Origin: CAZAKZ01 sp964485695
GTDB lineage: Bacteria; Planctomycetota; JAFGQW01
Direction: 5' to 3'
Assembly (NCBI GenBank): GCA_964485695.1
Contig: CAZAKZ010000006.1
Coordinates: 1-64,000 of the forward strand
DNA: 64,000 bases
A program made the translations under genes and the position numbers. Below are positions 27,635 through 36,822 of this stretch, piece after piece. Every line of letters begins with the position of its first letter. Position 1 is the stretch's first letter. A model generated the notes under the pieces. That model was not told the origin of the DNA. It did not search any database and saw only the letters and a list, made by a program, of their open reading frames with translations.

Positions 27635-29614
27635 ATGAAACGCCTTGTCATTCCCGTGTGGATCCTGATTCTGGTCGTGGTTCTGGCCGTTCCGGTCACC
27701 GCGGACGACACGGACGTCCAGCACGTGAAGCTGGACATGGCAGTGGACACGGTCACCCGGATCGTATCCGCCACGGCGACCCACACGGTGAAGAGCGCAA
27801 AGAACGGCCTGAACAAGTTCTCGCTGAGGCTCCACAGGAACTTCGTGGTCTCCGCTGTCAAGTGCAACGGCAAGTCGGCGAGTTTCACCCGCCCCACGGA
27901 TGCCATCGACATCACTCTGGACAAGAGCTACAACATCGGCCAGAGCTTCACCGTGGCGGCCACCTATTCAGGTCGGCCCTCGAACCAGTTCTACGGCTCC
28001 TTCCAGTTCAGAACCCACTCGGGAACCCCGATCGTATGGAGCCTGTCGGAGCCCTGGTACGCCTACACCTGGTGGGCCTGCAAGGAATCCAACGTCGACA
28101 AGTTCACCCTGGAGATGTGGCTCACCGTGTCCGACCAGTTCGTGGCCGCCACCAACGGCGTGCTCCAGGGCAAGGACCCCCTCTCCGGCAGCCGCATGCG
28201 CTACCGCTGGAAGACCGACTACCCGCTTTGCACCTACGCCGTGTGCTTGAACATCACCAACTACCGGATCCGCACCGACCGGTACAAGCACCTGGGCGCC
28301 GACATGCCCGTGGAGTTCTACTGCTATCCCGAGAGGTGGAGTAGCTCCCAGAGCGGCATGAGCCAGATCGTCCCCATGCTCACCACCTTCTCCAACCTCT
28401 TCGGACAGTATCCCTTCGTCAAGGAGAAGTACGGCATTGCCCAGTGCGGCTTCAGCGGCGGCATGGAGCACCAGACCCTGACCGCCCAGGGCAGCTTCAC
28501 CTCGGAGTTCCTCAACTCCCACGAGCTGGCCCACTCCTGGTGGGGCAACATGATCACCTGTGCCACCTGGAAGGACATCTGGCTCAACGAGGGATTCGCC
28601 TCTTACGGCGAGGCCCTGTGGAAGGAGTACAAGGGCGGCAGCAGCAACAAGGCGGCTCTGCACTCCTACATGGTCACCAGGCGGCCCCGGTACGTGAGCG
28701 GTACGGTCTACTGCTACGACGACAAGAATCCGAGCCGCATCTTCAGCTCCAACTACAGCTACAGCAAGGGCGCCTGGGTGGTCCACCAGCTTCGCGGCGT
28801 GGTCGGAGACGTCACTTTCTTCAAGATCCTGTCCGACTACCGAAAGATCAAAGCCTACCAGAGCGCCACCACCGCCGAGTTCGAGGCCATTGCTTCCCTC
28901 GTCTACGGAAAGAAGCTGGACTGGTTCATCGATCAGTGCGTCATGAAGGGCGGTGCGCCTTCCTACCAGTACGGCTGGTCCCACGGAGTCGTGAACAACA
29001 AGAACTATCTCTACCTCCATGTCGTGCAGACCCAGGACACCAAGAACTACGGCCTCTTCAAGTTTCCCATCGAGATCCGGGTGAACGGCACGAGCTTTCG
29101 CGTCTCCAACGACAACTGGCGGGATGAGTTCGTGATTCCCCTCACATCCTCCCCCTCGTCGGTCCTCTTCGATCCCGAACCGTGGATCCTCCGGGAGTCG
29201 GCCAGCAGGGTGAACTACAACCCGAGCTTCTCCGCCACCCCGGCGACCGTCCCCAGCACGGGCGGCACCGTGAATCTGAGCCTCGGCGCCGGAGCGAAGC
29301 TCGCGGGCCGCTTCTACCTCGTAGGAGGCTCCCTGACCGGCATCGATCCCGGCATTCCGTTGCCGGGCATCCCGGACGGCAAGACCTTGCCCCTGACCTT
29401 CGACCTGTTCAGCGGGTTGCTGCTCAACAACTTGAACACACCCATGTTCAAGAACTTTGCGGGAACCCTGAATGCTTCCGGTCAGGCCACGGCAACGATG
29501 GTTCTTCCGGCCCTGGGCACCCCGGCCATCGGACTCACCGCCTATTTCGCGTGGCTCACCACGGATGCCCCCTTTTACACCTCGATCCCTGTGACGGTGA
29601 AGGTGGTGAAATAG
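27635..29614 (+). CDS. Secreted M1-family zinc metallopeptidase with shared C-terminal beta domain
   Basis: 659 residues with a signal peptide (MKRLVIPVWILILVVVL..., cleavage near TAD). The gluzincin core shows GGMEHQ (substrate N-terminus recognition, in place of GAMEN), the zinc motif HELAH at residues 296-300 and, 18 residues later, the third ligand Glu in WLNEGFASYGE. YSKGAWVV carries the expected catalytic Tyr region. It is therefore an aminopeptidase-type enzyme acting outside the cytoplasm. Residues about 529-659 form a small beta domain (ASGQATATMVLPALGTPAIG) that recurs in several other secreted proteins of this window. ATG with AAGGGAGA upstream. Divergent from the monooxygenase; no operon partner downstream is evident. 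Confidence 0.92.
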   Translation: MKRLVIPVWILILVVVLAVPVTADDTDVQHVKLDMAVDTVTRIVSATATHTVKSAKNGLNKFSLRLHRNFVVSAVKCNGKSASFTRPTDAIDITLDKSYNIGQSFTVAATYSGRPSNQFYGSFQFRTHSGTPIVWSLSEPWYAYTWWACKESNVDKFTLEMWLTVSDQFVAATNGVLQGKDPLSGSRMRYRWKTDYPLCTYAVCLNITNYRIRTDRYKHLGADMPVEFYCYPERWSSSQSGMSQIVPMLTTFSNLFGQYPFVKEKYGIAQCGFSGGMEHQTLTAQGSFTSEFLNSHELAHSWWGNMITCATWKDIWLNEGFASYGEALWKEYKGGSSNKAALHSYMVTRRPRYVSGTVYCYDDKNPSRIFSSNYSYSKGAWVVHQLRGVVGDVTFFKILSDYRKIKAYQSATTAEFEAIASLVYGKKLDWFIDQCVMKGGAPSYQYGWSHGVVNNKNYLYLHVVQTQDTKNYGLFKFPIEIRVNGTSFRVSNDNWRDEFVIPLTSSPSSVLFDPEPWILRESASRVNYNPSFSATPATVPSTGGTVNLSLGAGAKLAGRFYLVGGSLTGIDPGIPLPGIPDGKTLPLTFDLFSGLLLNNLNTPMFKNFAGTLNASGQATATMVLPALGTPAIGLTAYFAWLTTDAPFYTSIPVTVKVVK

Positions 29615-29654
29615 GGGAGGGGATAGAGCACCATAGGTGAAAACGGCCAAGGTA

Positions 29655-29662
29655 TAGGAGGT
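29655..29662 (+). promoter_or_regulatory. Strong Shine-Dalgarno without a canonical start codon
   Basis: TAGGAGGT lies 44 bases before the first usable start (GTG 29707) of the PPDK-like gene. It is eight bases before an in-frame ATC (29671) and two before an in-frame CTG (29665). The open frame extends through this region, so translation may begin at a non-canonical codon. Confidence 0.55.
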
Positions 29663-29706
29663 ATCTGTCCATCGATAACTTTACCGAGACGGAGCAAAAG
29701 ACGGCT

Positions 29707-32700
29707 GTGGCCTTGAGCCGGGCGCTCTACCACGCTTTCGTGAAGATGGAGAGCCGGGGGGAGAGGAAGGATGCAGAGCGTCTCTACTTCCAGACGAAAG
29801 AGCTGGTAGCGACCCGGACCGGCCGGTTCGGCATCGTCAACAACCGCGTCTTCCGGGGTCCGGACCGGCTGGTAGTGCCTTATATGGTCGGTGATACCCT
29901 CGTCGCGCACTCCGTCGAAGCCGGAAATCACCGCGAGCTCAAGACCTGGAAATTTTCCTCCGGACGCATCATCACCGACGATCTCCTGAAGAAGACCCTG
30001 GACCTCGACGGCGATGTCATCGACCTGGAAACCGAGATCTTCGACCTCGACATGAGCAAGACGGTGGAGATCCGCGTGACCCGGATCCGTGACATAATGG
30101 AGCTTCTCCGCAGGTCCAACGAGGCCACAAACCGAAACGAGGCGATCTATTCGCTGAGATTTCTGGTGGCGCAGCTGTGCAGCCCCTCGTTCAAGGGATT
30201 CCTCGGCACGAAGAACCTCCAGCCCGAGGTTCGGAATCTCGTGTCCGAGGTGGTCCGCTTCCTGAACACCCCGGTCCGGCACCGCGTCCCCATGCTGTCG
30301 AGATTCCTCGTCAGGAACATATCCGGCATCGTGGTCAAGCCGACCCTCATCGACAGCCTCTGGAACGACGCCATCGATCTGTCGGAGCAGTTCGTTCGAG
30401 GGAGCGATACCGCCAAGGAGCTGAGAAGGAGCACTCACCACGGCCTCGGCGACCGGACCCGGCGTCTGGCAAGGTGCTACCGGGACTACCTGGACACTGG
30501 GGATGCAGAGGGCTTCGCAAGGCTGGGCCTTCCCGGCCCGGCTCCGGCCGATGAACAGGCCAGAAACCACCCGGAGGCCCGTCGGGTTCTGGATCGGATG
30601 GTGGAAAATCTGGAGAAGCTGCTCGGTACCACCGAGATCATCACCCAGATCCGGGACTGGCAGGATGATTATCGGACGGTCCTTCTCGCATGCGACGTCG
30701 GCAGCAGCCTGCAAGAGGAGGCAGACGTCGTGGTGGAAAGGGGGATCCGGGAACGGAACCGGTGGATCTATCTCCAGCACCTTCGCGTCCTCGGCAAGAA
30801 AGCCGCCGCCTTTTCCGACCTCGGCGGCGACTTCGGCCGTCGCATCGAGGCCCTGATCGTCCGGACGCCGGACCAGGCGGCCTTCGATGTCAGGGCCGCG
30901 GTGGAATCGGTACGCGCCTGGATCGAGGATTTCATCCGATTGCTCTTCGACACCTACATGGTTCCGGTTTTTGAGGCTCTCGAGACGGTGGTTGCCTCGT
31001 ACCGGCAAGAGAAATTTTTCGAGGCGTTCAACCGGATCCACAGCCTCCGTGGGGACCTGGCGATCCGCATCCACCGCGGAGGCTTCCCCGAGCAGCGCTA
31101 CCTGCTCTGCGTCCTCGACTGCCTGGTGGAGAAGATGAGCTTTCTCTCGCTCCGGCACGTCGCCACCGAATACGAAGAGAAGGGCGTTCGTCTCAACCAG
31201 TGCCTCGAGATCATCCAGACTTCCATCCTGAATCTCGAGCACGACGGCCTGGTCTCACGCGAGGTGGCGGACCTGGCGGGAATGCTGACCGACGGAAACA
31301 AGACGTACGGAGAACTCTCCAACGTCCTGGAGCATCTCCAGCGCAATTACCACAAGAGCTTGAGAAGAGTGACCGCTCCGTTCGAGAAGATGCAGGCGCG
31401 TCTGGGCTTCGACGATTCCGAGCTCCGCATCGCCCTGGCCAACATGCAGCGCTACATGCACGACCACAACAGCATGGTGAACTTTTGCGATCTGGCCAGG
31501 GACTACATCCGGGACCACGTTGCCCAGCGTTCCATGCGCATCGGCGGACACTTCCTCCAGGCACCCACGGAGGAGGAGGTATACGATTTCCTCCACCTCT
31601 CCCACCGTGAGCGGATCGTCGATCTGGTCCGGAACCATACCGATGCCGCAAACCTGAGGGAGCAGTACGGCGGAAAGGGAAGCAGCCTCCTCTACCTCAG
31701 CCATCTCCGCATTCCCACCCGAGATGCTTTCGTCATCCCCACCACCCTTCCACAGACAGGCCTTCACATCATCGACCGGCCGCGGCTGGAAAAAGAGCTT
31801 GCGGATCATCTCCACATCCTGGAAAGGGATATATCGAAGCGTGACGCGATCGAGAGGCGGTTCGGAGATCCACGGCATCCGCTTCTTCTGGCCGTGCGAA
31901 GCGGCTCGGTGTTCTCCATGCCCGGCATTCTCTTCACCATCGTTTTTGTCGGGATGAACGATACCGTGGCCGAGGCGTTGGCCGAGGTCGATCCCTGGCA
32001 CGCCTACGATTCGTTCCGGCGGTTTCTTGCCTCGTACGCCCAGGCGGTCTGGGGCGTGGACATGGAGGAATACCACGTCGTGGAAGACGCCAAGCGGAAG
32101 TACGGAGTCGAGTTCAAGTATGATCTGCCCGGGGAAGCGATGAAGGAAGTGGCGGAGGCCACCCGGCAGATCCTCGTGGACGAGGGCTTCGGCGCGGACC
32201 TGGAGACCGTTCTGGCCGACCCCCTCCAGCAGCTCTTCCAATCCGTCCAAGCGATTCTGGACTCCTGGAACAAGCCGAGGGCGCAGCAATACCGTAAGAT
32301 CAAGGGCATCTGTCATACCTGGCAGACCGCGGCCATCGTCCAGGAGATGGCGTCGGGCAACCGGAAGAATCCGGAGATCGGCCGGGGCATGGACGAGACC
32401 AGGATCTCCCTCACCGGCGTGATCCCACGCACGCGCATGACGGAAAGGGGAGTGCGTGCCTTCACCGGCGAGATCAAGTTCTCCGCCGCCGGCGACGACC
32501 TGGTCGGGGGCGTGATGGCACCCGACTCGTTCCAGACCATGGGAGAGCTCGAGTCCCTCATGCCCATGTTGAACCGGCGCCTCGGCCACATCATCACCAA
32601 GCTCCTGGGGTTCATGGGATCAGACCAGGAGGTGGAGTTCACGGTGGAGCGCGGCGTCCTGAGCATTCTGCAGACGAGGGCGGCCGAGATCATGGGTACG

Positions 32701-33174
32701 GACGAGGTATGGGACGCCTTCGAGGAGCCCGGAACAGAGGCCACGCGGGGTATCGGCATCCGCGGTGGGGGATTCCGGGGCCTGGCGGCCTTCGACGCGG
32801 CGGACCTGAAGGTGCTGTCCGCCCTCGACGTCGAAGACAGGGAGGATGTGGACGGGGTTCTGATGATCCTGGAAAATCCGACGCCGGACGACATCCCCCT
32901 CATCCTGTCGGCGGACAGCTTGCTGGCGGCCAGGGGAGGAAACACCTCCCACGCCGCCGTGGCTGTCCATGCCATCGAGGAAAAGGGCTACAGTGCGGTG
33001 ATGGGCGCCCGCGGGCTCCAGGTGGACGAGGCGAACCACGAGGCGGTCATCTGCGGCGCCGACGGAGCCGCACGCCACCGCATCCGGAAAGGTGACGTGG
33101 TATCCATCCACGGGACCACCGGGGAGGTCTACATCGGAACGAGGGCGCTCTTCCAGGAGAGTCGCGATGCTTGA
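29707..33174 (+). CDS. PEP/pyruvate-binding (PPDK-like) protein: ATP-grasp and phosphohistidine domains with a large N-terminal domain
   Basis: At least 1155 residues. The first 640 or so are a helical region I do not recognise. From about residue 650 comes a pyruvate-phosphate-dikinase/PEP-synthase-type ATP-grasp domain (YGGKGSSLLYLSHLRIP, with the GGKG of the family). Then comes the swivelling phosphohistidine domain with GGNTSHAAVAVHA, His at about residue 1081. The PEP-binding TIM barrel that normally follows is absent, so an ATP-derived phosphate on His must go to another acceptor or protein. The start is uncertain: GTG 29707 is conservative, but the ribosome-binding site at 29655-29662 points to ATC 29671. 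The stop overlaps the CYTH-CHAD gene by 8 bp, suggesting a shared role in phosphate or polyphosphate chemistry. Confidence 0.82.
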   Translation: MALSRALYHAFVKMESRGERKDAERLYFQTKELVATRTGRFGIVNNRVFRGPDRLVVPYMVGDTLVAHSVEAGNHRELKTWKFSSGRIITDDLLKKTLDLDGDVIDLETEIFDLDMSKTVEIRVTRIRDIMELLRRSNEATNRNEAIYSLRFLVAQLCSPSFKGFLGTKNLQPEVRNLVSEVVRFLNTPVRHRVPMLSRFLVRNISGIVVKPTLIDSLWNDAIDLSEQFVRGSDTAKELRRSTHHGLGDRTRRLARCYRDYLDTGDAEGFARLGLPGPAPADEQARNHPEARRVLDRMVENLEKLLGTTEIITQIRDWQDDYRTVLLACDVGSSLQEEADVVVERGIRERNRWIYLQHLRVLGKKAAAFSDLGGDFGRRIEALIVRTPDQAAFDVRAAVESVRAWIEDFIRLLFDTYMVPVFEALETVVASYRQEKFFEAFNRIHSLRGDLAIRIHRGGFPEQRYLLCVLDCLVEKMSFLSLRHVATEYEEKGVRLNQCLEIIQTSILNLEHDGLVSREVADLAGMLTDGNKTYGELSNVLEHLQRNYHKSLRRVTAPFEKMQARLGFDDSELRIALANMQRYMHDHNSMVNFCDLARDYIRDHVAQRSMRIGGHFLQAPTEEEVYDFLHLSHRERIVDLVRNHTDAANLREQYGGKGSSLLYLSHLRIPTRDAFVIPTTLPQTGLHIIDRPRLEKELADHLHILERDISKRDAIERRFGDPRHPLLLAVRSGSVFSMPGILFTIVFVGMNDTVAEALAEVDPWHAYDSFRRFLASYAQAVWGVDMEEYHVVEDAKRKYGVEFKYDLPGEAMKEVAEATRQILVDEGFGADLETVLADPLQQLFQSVQAILDSWNKPRAQQYRKIKGICHTWQTAAIVQEMASGNRKNPEIGRGMDETRISLTGVIPRTRMTERGVRAFTGEIKFSAAGDDLVGGVMAPDSFQTMGELESLMPMLNRRLGHIITKLLGFMGSDQEVEFTVERGVLSILQTRAAEIMGTDEVWDAFEEPGTEATRGIGIRGGGFRGLAAFDAADLKVLSALDVEDREDVDGVLMILENPTPDDIPLILSADSLLAARGGNTSHAAVAVHAIEEKGYSAVMGARGLQVDEANHEAVICGADGAARHRIRKGDVVSIHGTTGEVYIGTRALFQESRDA

Positions 33175-34708
33175 GACGGAGCTGAAGCTGGCCGTGCACG
33201 AGGCCGACGCCCACCGGGTCATGGACCAGGCCGTGGTCCGGGATCACGCCCGAAGTCCGGCCGAGCGCCTGCGGCTGACCAGCACCTACTTCGATACCCC
33301 GGATCTGAAACTCCGCGCCGAGGGCATCGGCCTCCGGCTCCGGCACCGGGCGGGGCGGTACTGGCAGACGTTGAAGACCCGGGGCAGGGATTCCATGGGA
33401 CTCCGACAGCGTAACGAGTGGGAAGTGGAGCTGGAAAAAGGCGCTCTCGACCTCGACCTTATCGAAGATCCGGACCTCCGGGCACGCCTCAACGACCGTG
33501 CGCTTCGCAAGCGCCTGCAGCCGGTGTTCACGACGGACTTCCACCGCACCGCCTGTGACCTGGCATTCGCCGACGGGAGTGTCGTCGAGCTGGCCGTGGA
33601 CGTGGGCGTGATCCGGGCGGGGGGGGGCGCGAGCCCTGTCTGCGAGGTGGAGGTGGAGCTGAAATCAGGCGTACCGGTGCGGGTGTTCGAGACGGCGCTG
33701 GCCCTGTCCGGGATGCTGTCCATGCGGGTGTTGCTCGTCAGCAAGGCCCGGCGCGGCTACGACCTGGTGAGACCGTCTCTTCCGCCCGAAGCGAAGAGGC
33801 CCGGACGTGTGAAGCTCCTGCCGGAGATGAGCGCCGAGGAGGCGTACCGGGCCCTTCTGAGCCACGACCTCGACTCTCTTCTCCAGAACGAGCAGGTGGT
33901 GCTGGACAATCCTACAGCCATCGAGGGCATGCACCAGATGCGGGTGGCCCTCAGACGCCTGCGCATATGCCTGGACATCTACCACGCCCTGATCCCCAGG
34001 GACGCGAGCCGAAGTCTGACCCGTAATCTCAGGTGGCTGGCCGATTCCCTGGGCCCGGCCCGGGAATGGGACGTGTTCGTCGATGGAATCCTCGACCCCC
34101 TTCTGGAGGACAGGGGGCGTCCCCCGGACCTGGTGGACCTGCGGCGCAGCGTGGAGTCGCTGCAGCAGGCGTGTCATGCCCGTGCTCGGGAGGTGATCCT
34201 CTCCTCGCGCTACACCCAGCTGGTGCTGAGCCTCGGCGTCTGGATCGAGGGCCGCGGCTGGCGCGAGGCCGTGACCGCGGATCGTCTCGGTCTGCTGGAC
34301 GGACCGGTAGGAGGATTCGCCGGCACGGTTCTGGAGGACGGACACCGGAGGGTGGTGGCGAGGGGGGAGAACATCAGCGGCCTGGACGAGGAGACCCGTC
34401 ACGAATTTCGCATCCTTTGCAAGCAGCAGCGATACGCCGTGGAGTTCTTCTCGGGTCTTTACTCCGGAGAGGAAATCGGGCCATATAGGGAATGTCTCGT
34501 CGACCTGCAGGCCAACCTGGGCGTCCTGCACGATGCGGCCGTCGCCCGTGTCCTGACCATGCAGGTGGCGCCGGATGCACCCCACCCGGGTGCGAAATGG
34601 ATCGAGGACGACCTCGAGGCGGTCAAAGGCGGCCGTCTGGAGGATCTTGATCAAGCATGGCATCTTTTTCTTACACAGTTCAGGGAGAAATCATGGGAAC
34701 GGAGTTGA
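33167..34708 (+). CDS. CYTH-CHAD protein (triphosphate tunnel metalloenzyme plus polyphosphate-binding domain)
   Basis: 513 residues. The N-terminal CYTH domain (about 1-205) starts with the ExExK motif (LETELKL), continues with the YFDTPD and basic strands of the tunnel, and keeps the C-terminal EVEVELKSG. Such enzymes hydrolyse inorganic triphosphate or related linear phosphates with Mg2+. The CHAD domain (about 220-510) has both conserved helix pairs, HQMRVALRRLRI and HEFRILCKQQRYAVEFF. CHAD binds polyphosphate through these His/Arg/Lys residues. ATG 33167 follows AGGAGA and overlaps the upstream stop. The next gene begins 16 bp before its end. Confidence 0.92.
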   Translation: MLETELKLAVHEADAHRVMDQAVVRDHARSPAERLRLTSTYFDTPDLKLRAEGIGLRLRHRAGRYWQTLKTRGRDSMGLRQRNEWEVELEKGALDLDLIEDPDLRARLNDRALRKRLQPVFTTDFHRTACDLAFADGSVVELAVDVGVIRAGGGASPVCEVEVELKSGVPVRVFETALALSGMLSMRVLLVSKARRGYDLVRPSLPPEAKRPGRVKLLPEMSAEEAYRALLSHDLDSLLQNEQVVLDNPTAIEGMHQMRVALRRLRICLDIYHALIPRDASRSLTRNLRWLADSLGPAREWDVFVDGILDPLLEDRGRPPDLVDLRRSVESLQQACHARAREVILSSRYTQLVLSLGVWIEGRGWREAVTADRLGLLDGPVGGFAGTVLEDGHRRVVARGENISGLDEETRHEFRILCKQQRYAVEFFSGLYSGEEIGPYRECLVDLQANLGVLHDAAVARVLTMQVAPDAPHPGAKWIEDDLEAVKGGRLEDLDQAWHLFLTQFREKSWERS

Positions 34709-35376
34709 CCTGGCTCGGCCACGGAACCTGGTCCGTCAAGACCGGTGAGACCAACCTCTTGCTCGACCCCTTTTTGGATGAATCGCCCACGGCGCCCGTG
34801 AAGGCGGATGCGGTGGAGGCGGACTACATCCTCGTATCCCACGGCCACGGGGATCACGCCGGAGACCTCGTGAAGGTGGCGAAGCGGACCGGCGCCATGG
34901 TCATCGCCATTCACGAGATCGCCCAGTGGGCCGCCGGCCAGGGTGTGGAGAACGTCCACGGCATGAACATAGGCGGCGGTTACGACTTTCCCTTCGGCCG
35001 GGTCCACATGACGCCCGCGCTGCACAGCTCGATGCTGCCCGACGGGTCCAACGGGGGCGACCCGGGCGGATTCCTCCTCACCCTGGAGGGCAGCAAGATC
35101 TACTTCGCCTGCGACACCGGTCTCTTCAGCGACATGAAGCTCATCGGCGATGCGGGCCTCGACCTGGCCGTGCTGCCCATCGGCGACAACTTCACCATGG
35201 GCCCGGACGACGCCGTCAAGGCCGTCACGTTCTTGCGGCCTGCCCGCGTGTTACCCGACCACTACAATACCTGGCCGCTCATCGAACAGGACGTGGAGGC
35301 TTGGGCCACCCGGGTGAAGGTCGAGACCACGGCCCAGCCGATGGTGGTGGAGCCCGGCGGCAAGGTGACCCTGTAG
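34693..35376 (+). CDS. UPF0173-type metal-dependent hydrolase (metallo-beta-lactamase fold)
   Basis: 227-residue single-domain hydrolase of the UlaG/YtkL group. It opens with ELTWLGHGTWSV, has the metal motif SHGHGDHAGD, a downstream His (TPALHSSM), ACDTGLF with the bridging Asp, and the final His in LPDHYNTWP. This is the full set for a two-metal site. The natural substrate of UPF0173 members is unclear. ATG 34693 follows AGGGAGAAA. A start at 34657 would only extend into the CYTH-CHAD gene. Third gene of the operon that begins with the PPDK-like protein. Confidence 0.9.
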   Translation: MGTELTWLGHGTWSVKTGETNLLLDPFLDESPTAPVKADAVEADYILVSHGHGDHAGDLVKVAKRTGAMVIAIHEIAQWAAGQGVENVHGMNIGGGYDFPFGRVHMTPALHSSMLPDGSNGGDPGGFLLTLEGSKIYFACDTGLFSDMKLIGDAGLDLAVLPIGDNFTMGPDDAVKAVTFLRPARVLPDHYNTWPLIEQDVEAWATRVKVETTAQPMVVEPGGKVTL

Positions 35377-35385
35377 GAGGTATTC

Positions 35386-36798
35386 ATGCCCTGGTTCTTA
35401 GTGTGCGCCCTCCTTGCGGCTGCCGAGACCACCGTGGTCGTGACGGACATTCCCGAGAGCGATCCATTCCATACGGTGGTGAAGGCGGCTCTGAAGACGG
35501 CAGGGGCCTCGAGGCCCGTCCGGTTCAAGGATCCCGCGGACGCCCTGGAGGCGCTCAGGCAGTTACGGCCGGACAGCGTGCTGGTGGTCATCCGGCCCGA
35601 GACCCTGGATCTCAACTTCGCCTACGACTTCCTGGACATGGCCGGTCGCGTCGACGAGGACCCGTTCGTGGATTTCGTGTACGGCTTCATCACCGGGAGG
35701 TCTCCGGAGGCGGCCCTGGCCTTCCTGAAGGAGACGGACGCGGTGCGAAGGAAACCGGGCCTCGTGCCGCGGGCCGCCATGGACTGCCTGGGCCCCAACA
35801 ACCTGGACGAGGACAGGGTCTGGCGCTGGAAATTCGCCAGAATGCTGCCCAAACTCAAGGGCTTCGAGCTGGCCAGCATGAACCACGGAAAGCGCGGCTA
35901 TCCGCAATCCCGCCTCGGAGACCTGGAAGGATTCGGCTACGTCCATTTCGGCGGCCACGGCGTTCCGGATCGCATCGTCCAAGGCCTCACGGCCGACCAG
36001 GTCTCCAGGGTGAATCTCCGCCACGCCGTGGTGTTCAACGGCGCCTGCTGGACCGGTGTCACGTGCCGGAGCTTCGACTGGCGCACCGGCCGCATCCGTG
36101 CTGTGGAGACGAAGAATCCTTTCTGCCTGGCCGTTCTGGATCGGGGTGTTGCAGCCTACCTTGCGGCCGTCCATCCCGACCATGGCATTCCGGTCTACCA
36201 GGAGATGGAGCGCCTGTTTTCAACCGGGGAAACCCTGGGCGAGGTGATGAAGTATACCTACGACCAGGTGGTGATGGCCTCGGGTGGGAAGCGGCCGGCG
36301 TTCCCGCGGTGGAAGGACGGGGAGGCGCCGCCGGCCCTCGGCCGGGGCACCATGGAACTCCACGGTACGGCGGCCCGGGTCCTGTTCGGAGATCCGCGGT
36401 TCAAACCCTTGAAGAAGGTGGCCAAGTCGCCGTACTTCGTCAAGATGAAGCGGTCGGGCAGGAATTACCTCGTCAAGGCCCAGATGCTGAATCCCGACCT
36501 CAAGTACACCCACATGGACACCTTCTCCGGCGACATGGCTCGCAACCGCATGCAGTTCAACGACCGGTTCTACTTCCAGGCCGACCTGCCCGGGAAGGCG
36601 AAGGTGAAGTCCGTGAAGGTGGTGACGGCCGTGGCCAGGAAGAAGGCTGTGAAGCACCGCCTCGTTTCGTACGCCGTGGAGGCGTGGCGTGGGCGGCGGA
36701 TCCTCCACGTGCAGGTGGATTTTCCATCCCGGGGATACCAGGTGTCGGACATCCGGAATCCGTCGGCGAAGGTGGAAGTATTGGTGGAGGTGGAGTAG
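35386..36798 (+). CDS. Exported caspase-fold (clan CD, gingipain/C25-like) protein
   Basis: 470 residues with a short signal-like N-terminus (MPWFLVCALLAAAET). The middle carries the two catalytic elements of clan CD cysteine peptidases: a hydrophobic strand ending in HFGGHG (His at about 191) and a second ending in VVFNGACWTG (Cys at about 221). The 30-residue spacing is like that of gingipains. A beta-rich C-terminal part (about 330-470) resembles the Ig-like tail of C25 peptidases. No overall family match is certain. I call the fold from the motif pair, so activity is inferred. TAGGAGGT before ATG 35386 fixes the start. It lies 9 bp after the hydrolase gene, the last member of the operon. 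Confidence 0.65.
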   Translation: MPWFLVCALLAAAETTVVVTDIPESDPFHTVVKAALKTAGASRPVRFKDPADALEALRQLRPDSVLVVIRPETLDLNFAYDFLDMAGRVDEDPFVDFVYGFITGRSPEAALAFLKETDAVRRKPGLVPRAAMDCLGPNNLDEDRVWRWKFARMLPKLKGFELASMNHGKRGYPQSRLGDLEGFGYVHFGGHGVPDRIVQGLTADQVSRVNLRHAVVFNGACWTGVTCRSFDWRTGRIRAVETKNPFCLAVLDRGVAAYLAAVHPDHGIPVYQEMERLFSTGETLGEVMKYTYDQVVMASGGKRPAFPRWKDGEAPPALGRGTMELHGTAARVLFGDPRFKPLKKVAKSPYFVKMKRSGRNYLVKAQMLNPDLKYTHMDTFSGDMARNRMQFNDRFYFQADLPGKAKVKSVKVVTAVARKKAVKHRLVSYAVEAWRGRRILHVQVDFPSRGYQVSDIRNPSAKVEVLVEVE

Positions 36799-36822
36799 TT
36801 CCCTGAAAGGAATGCTTCCCGG

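Noticed and set aside
29575..31242. 555-codon minus-strand open frame
   Set aside because: Antisense shadow of the PPDK-like gene; no signal, motif or ribosome-binding site.
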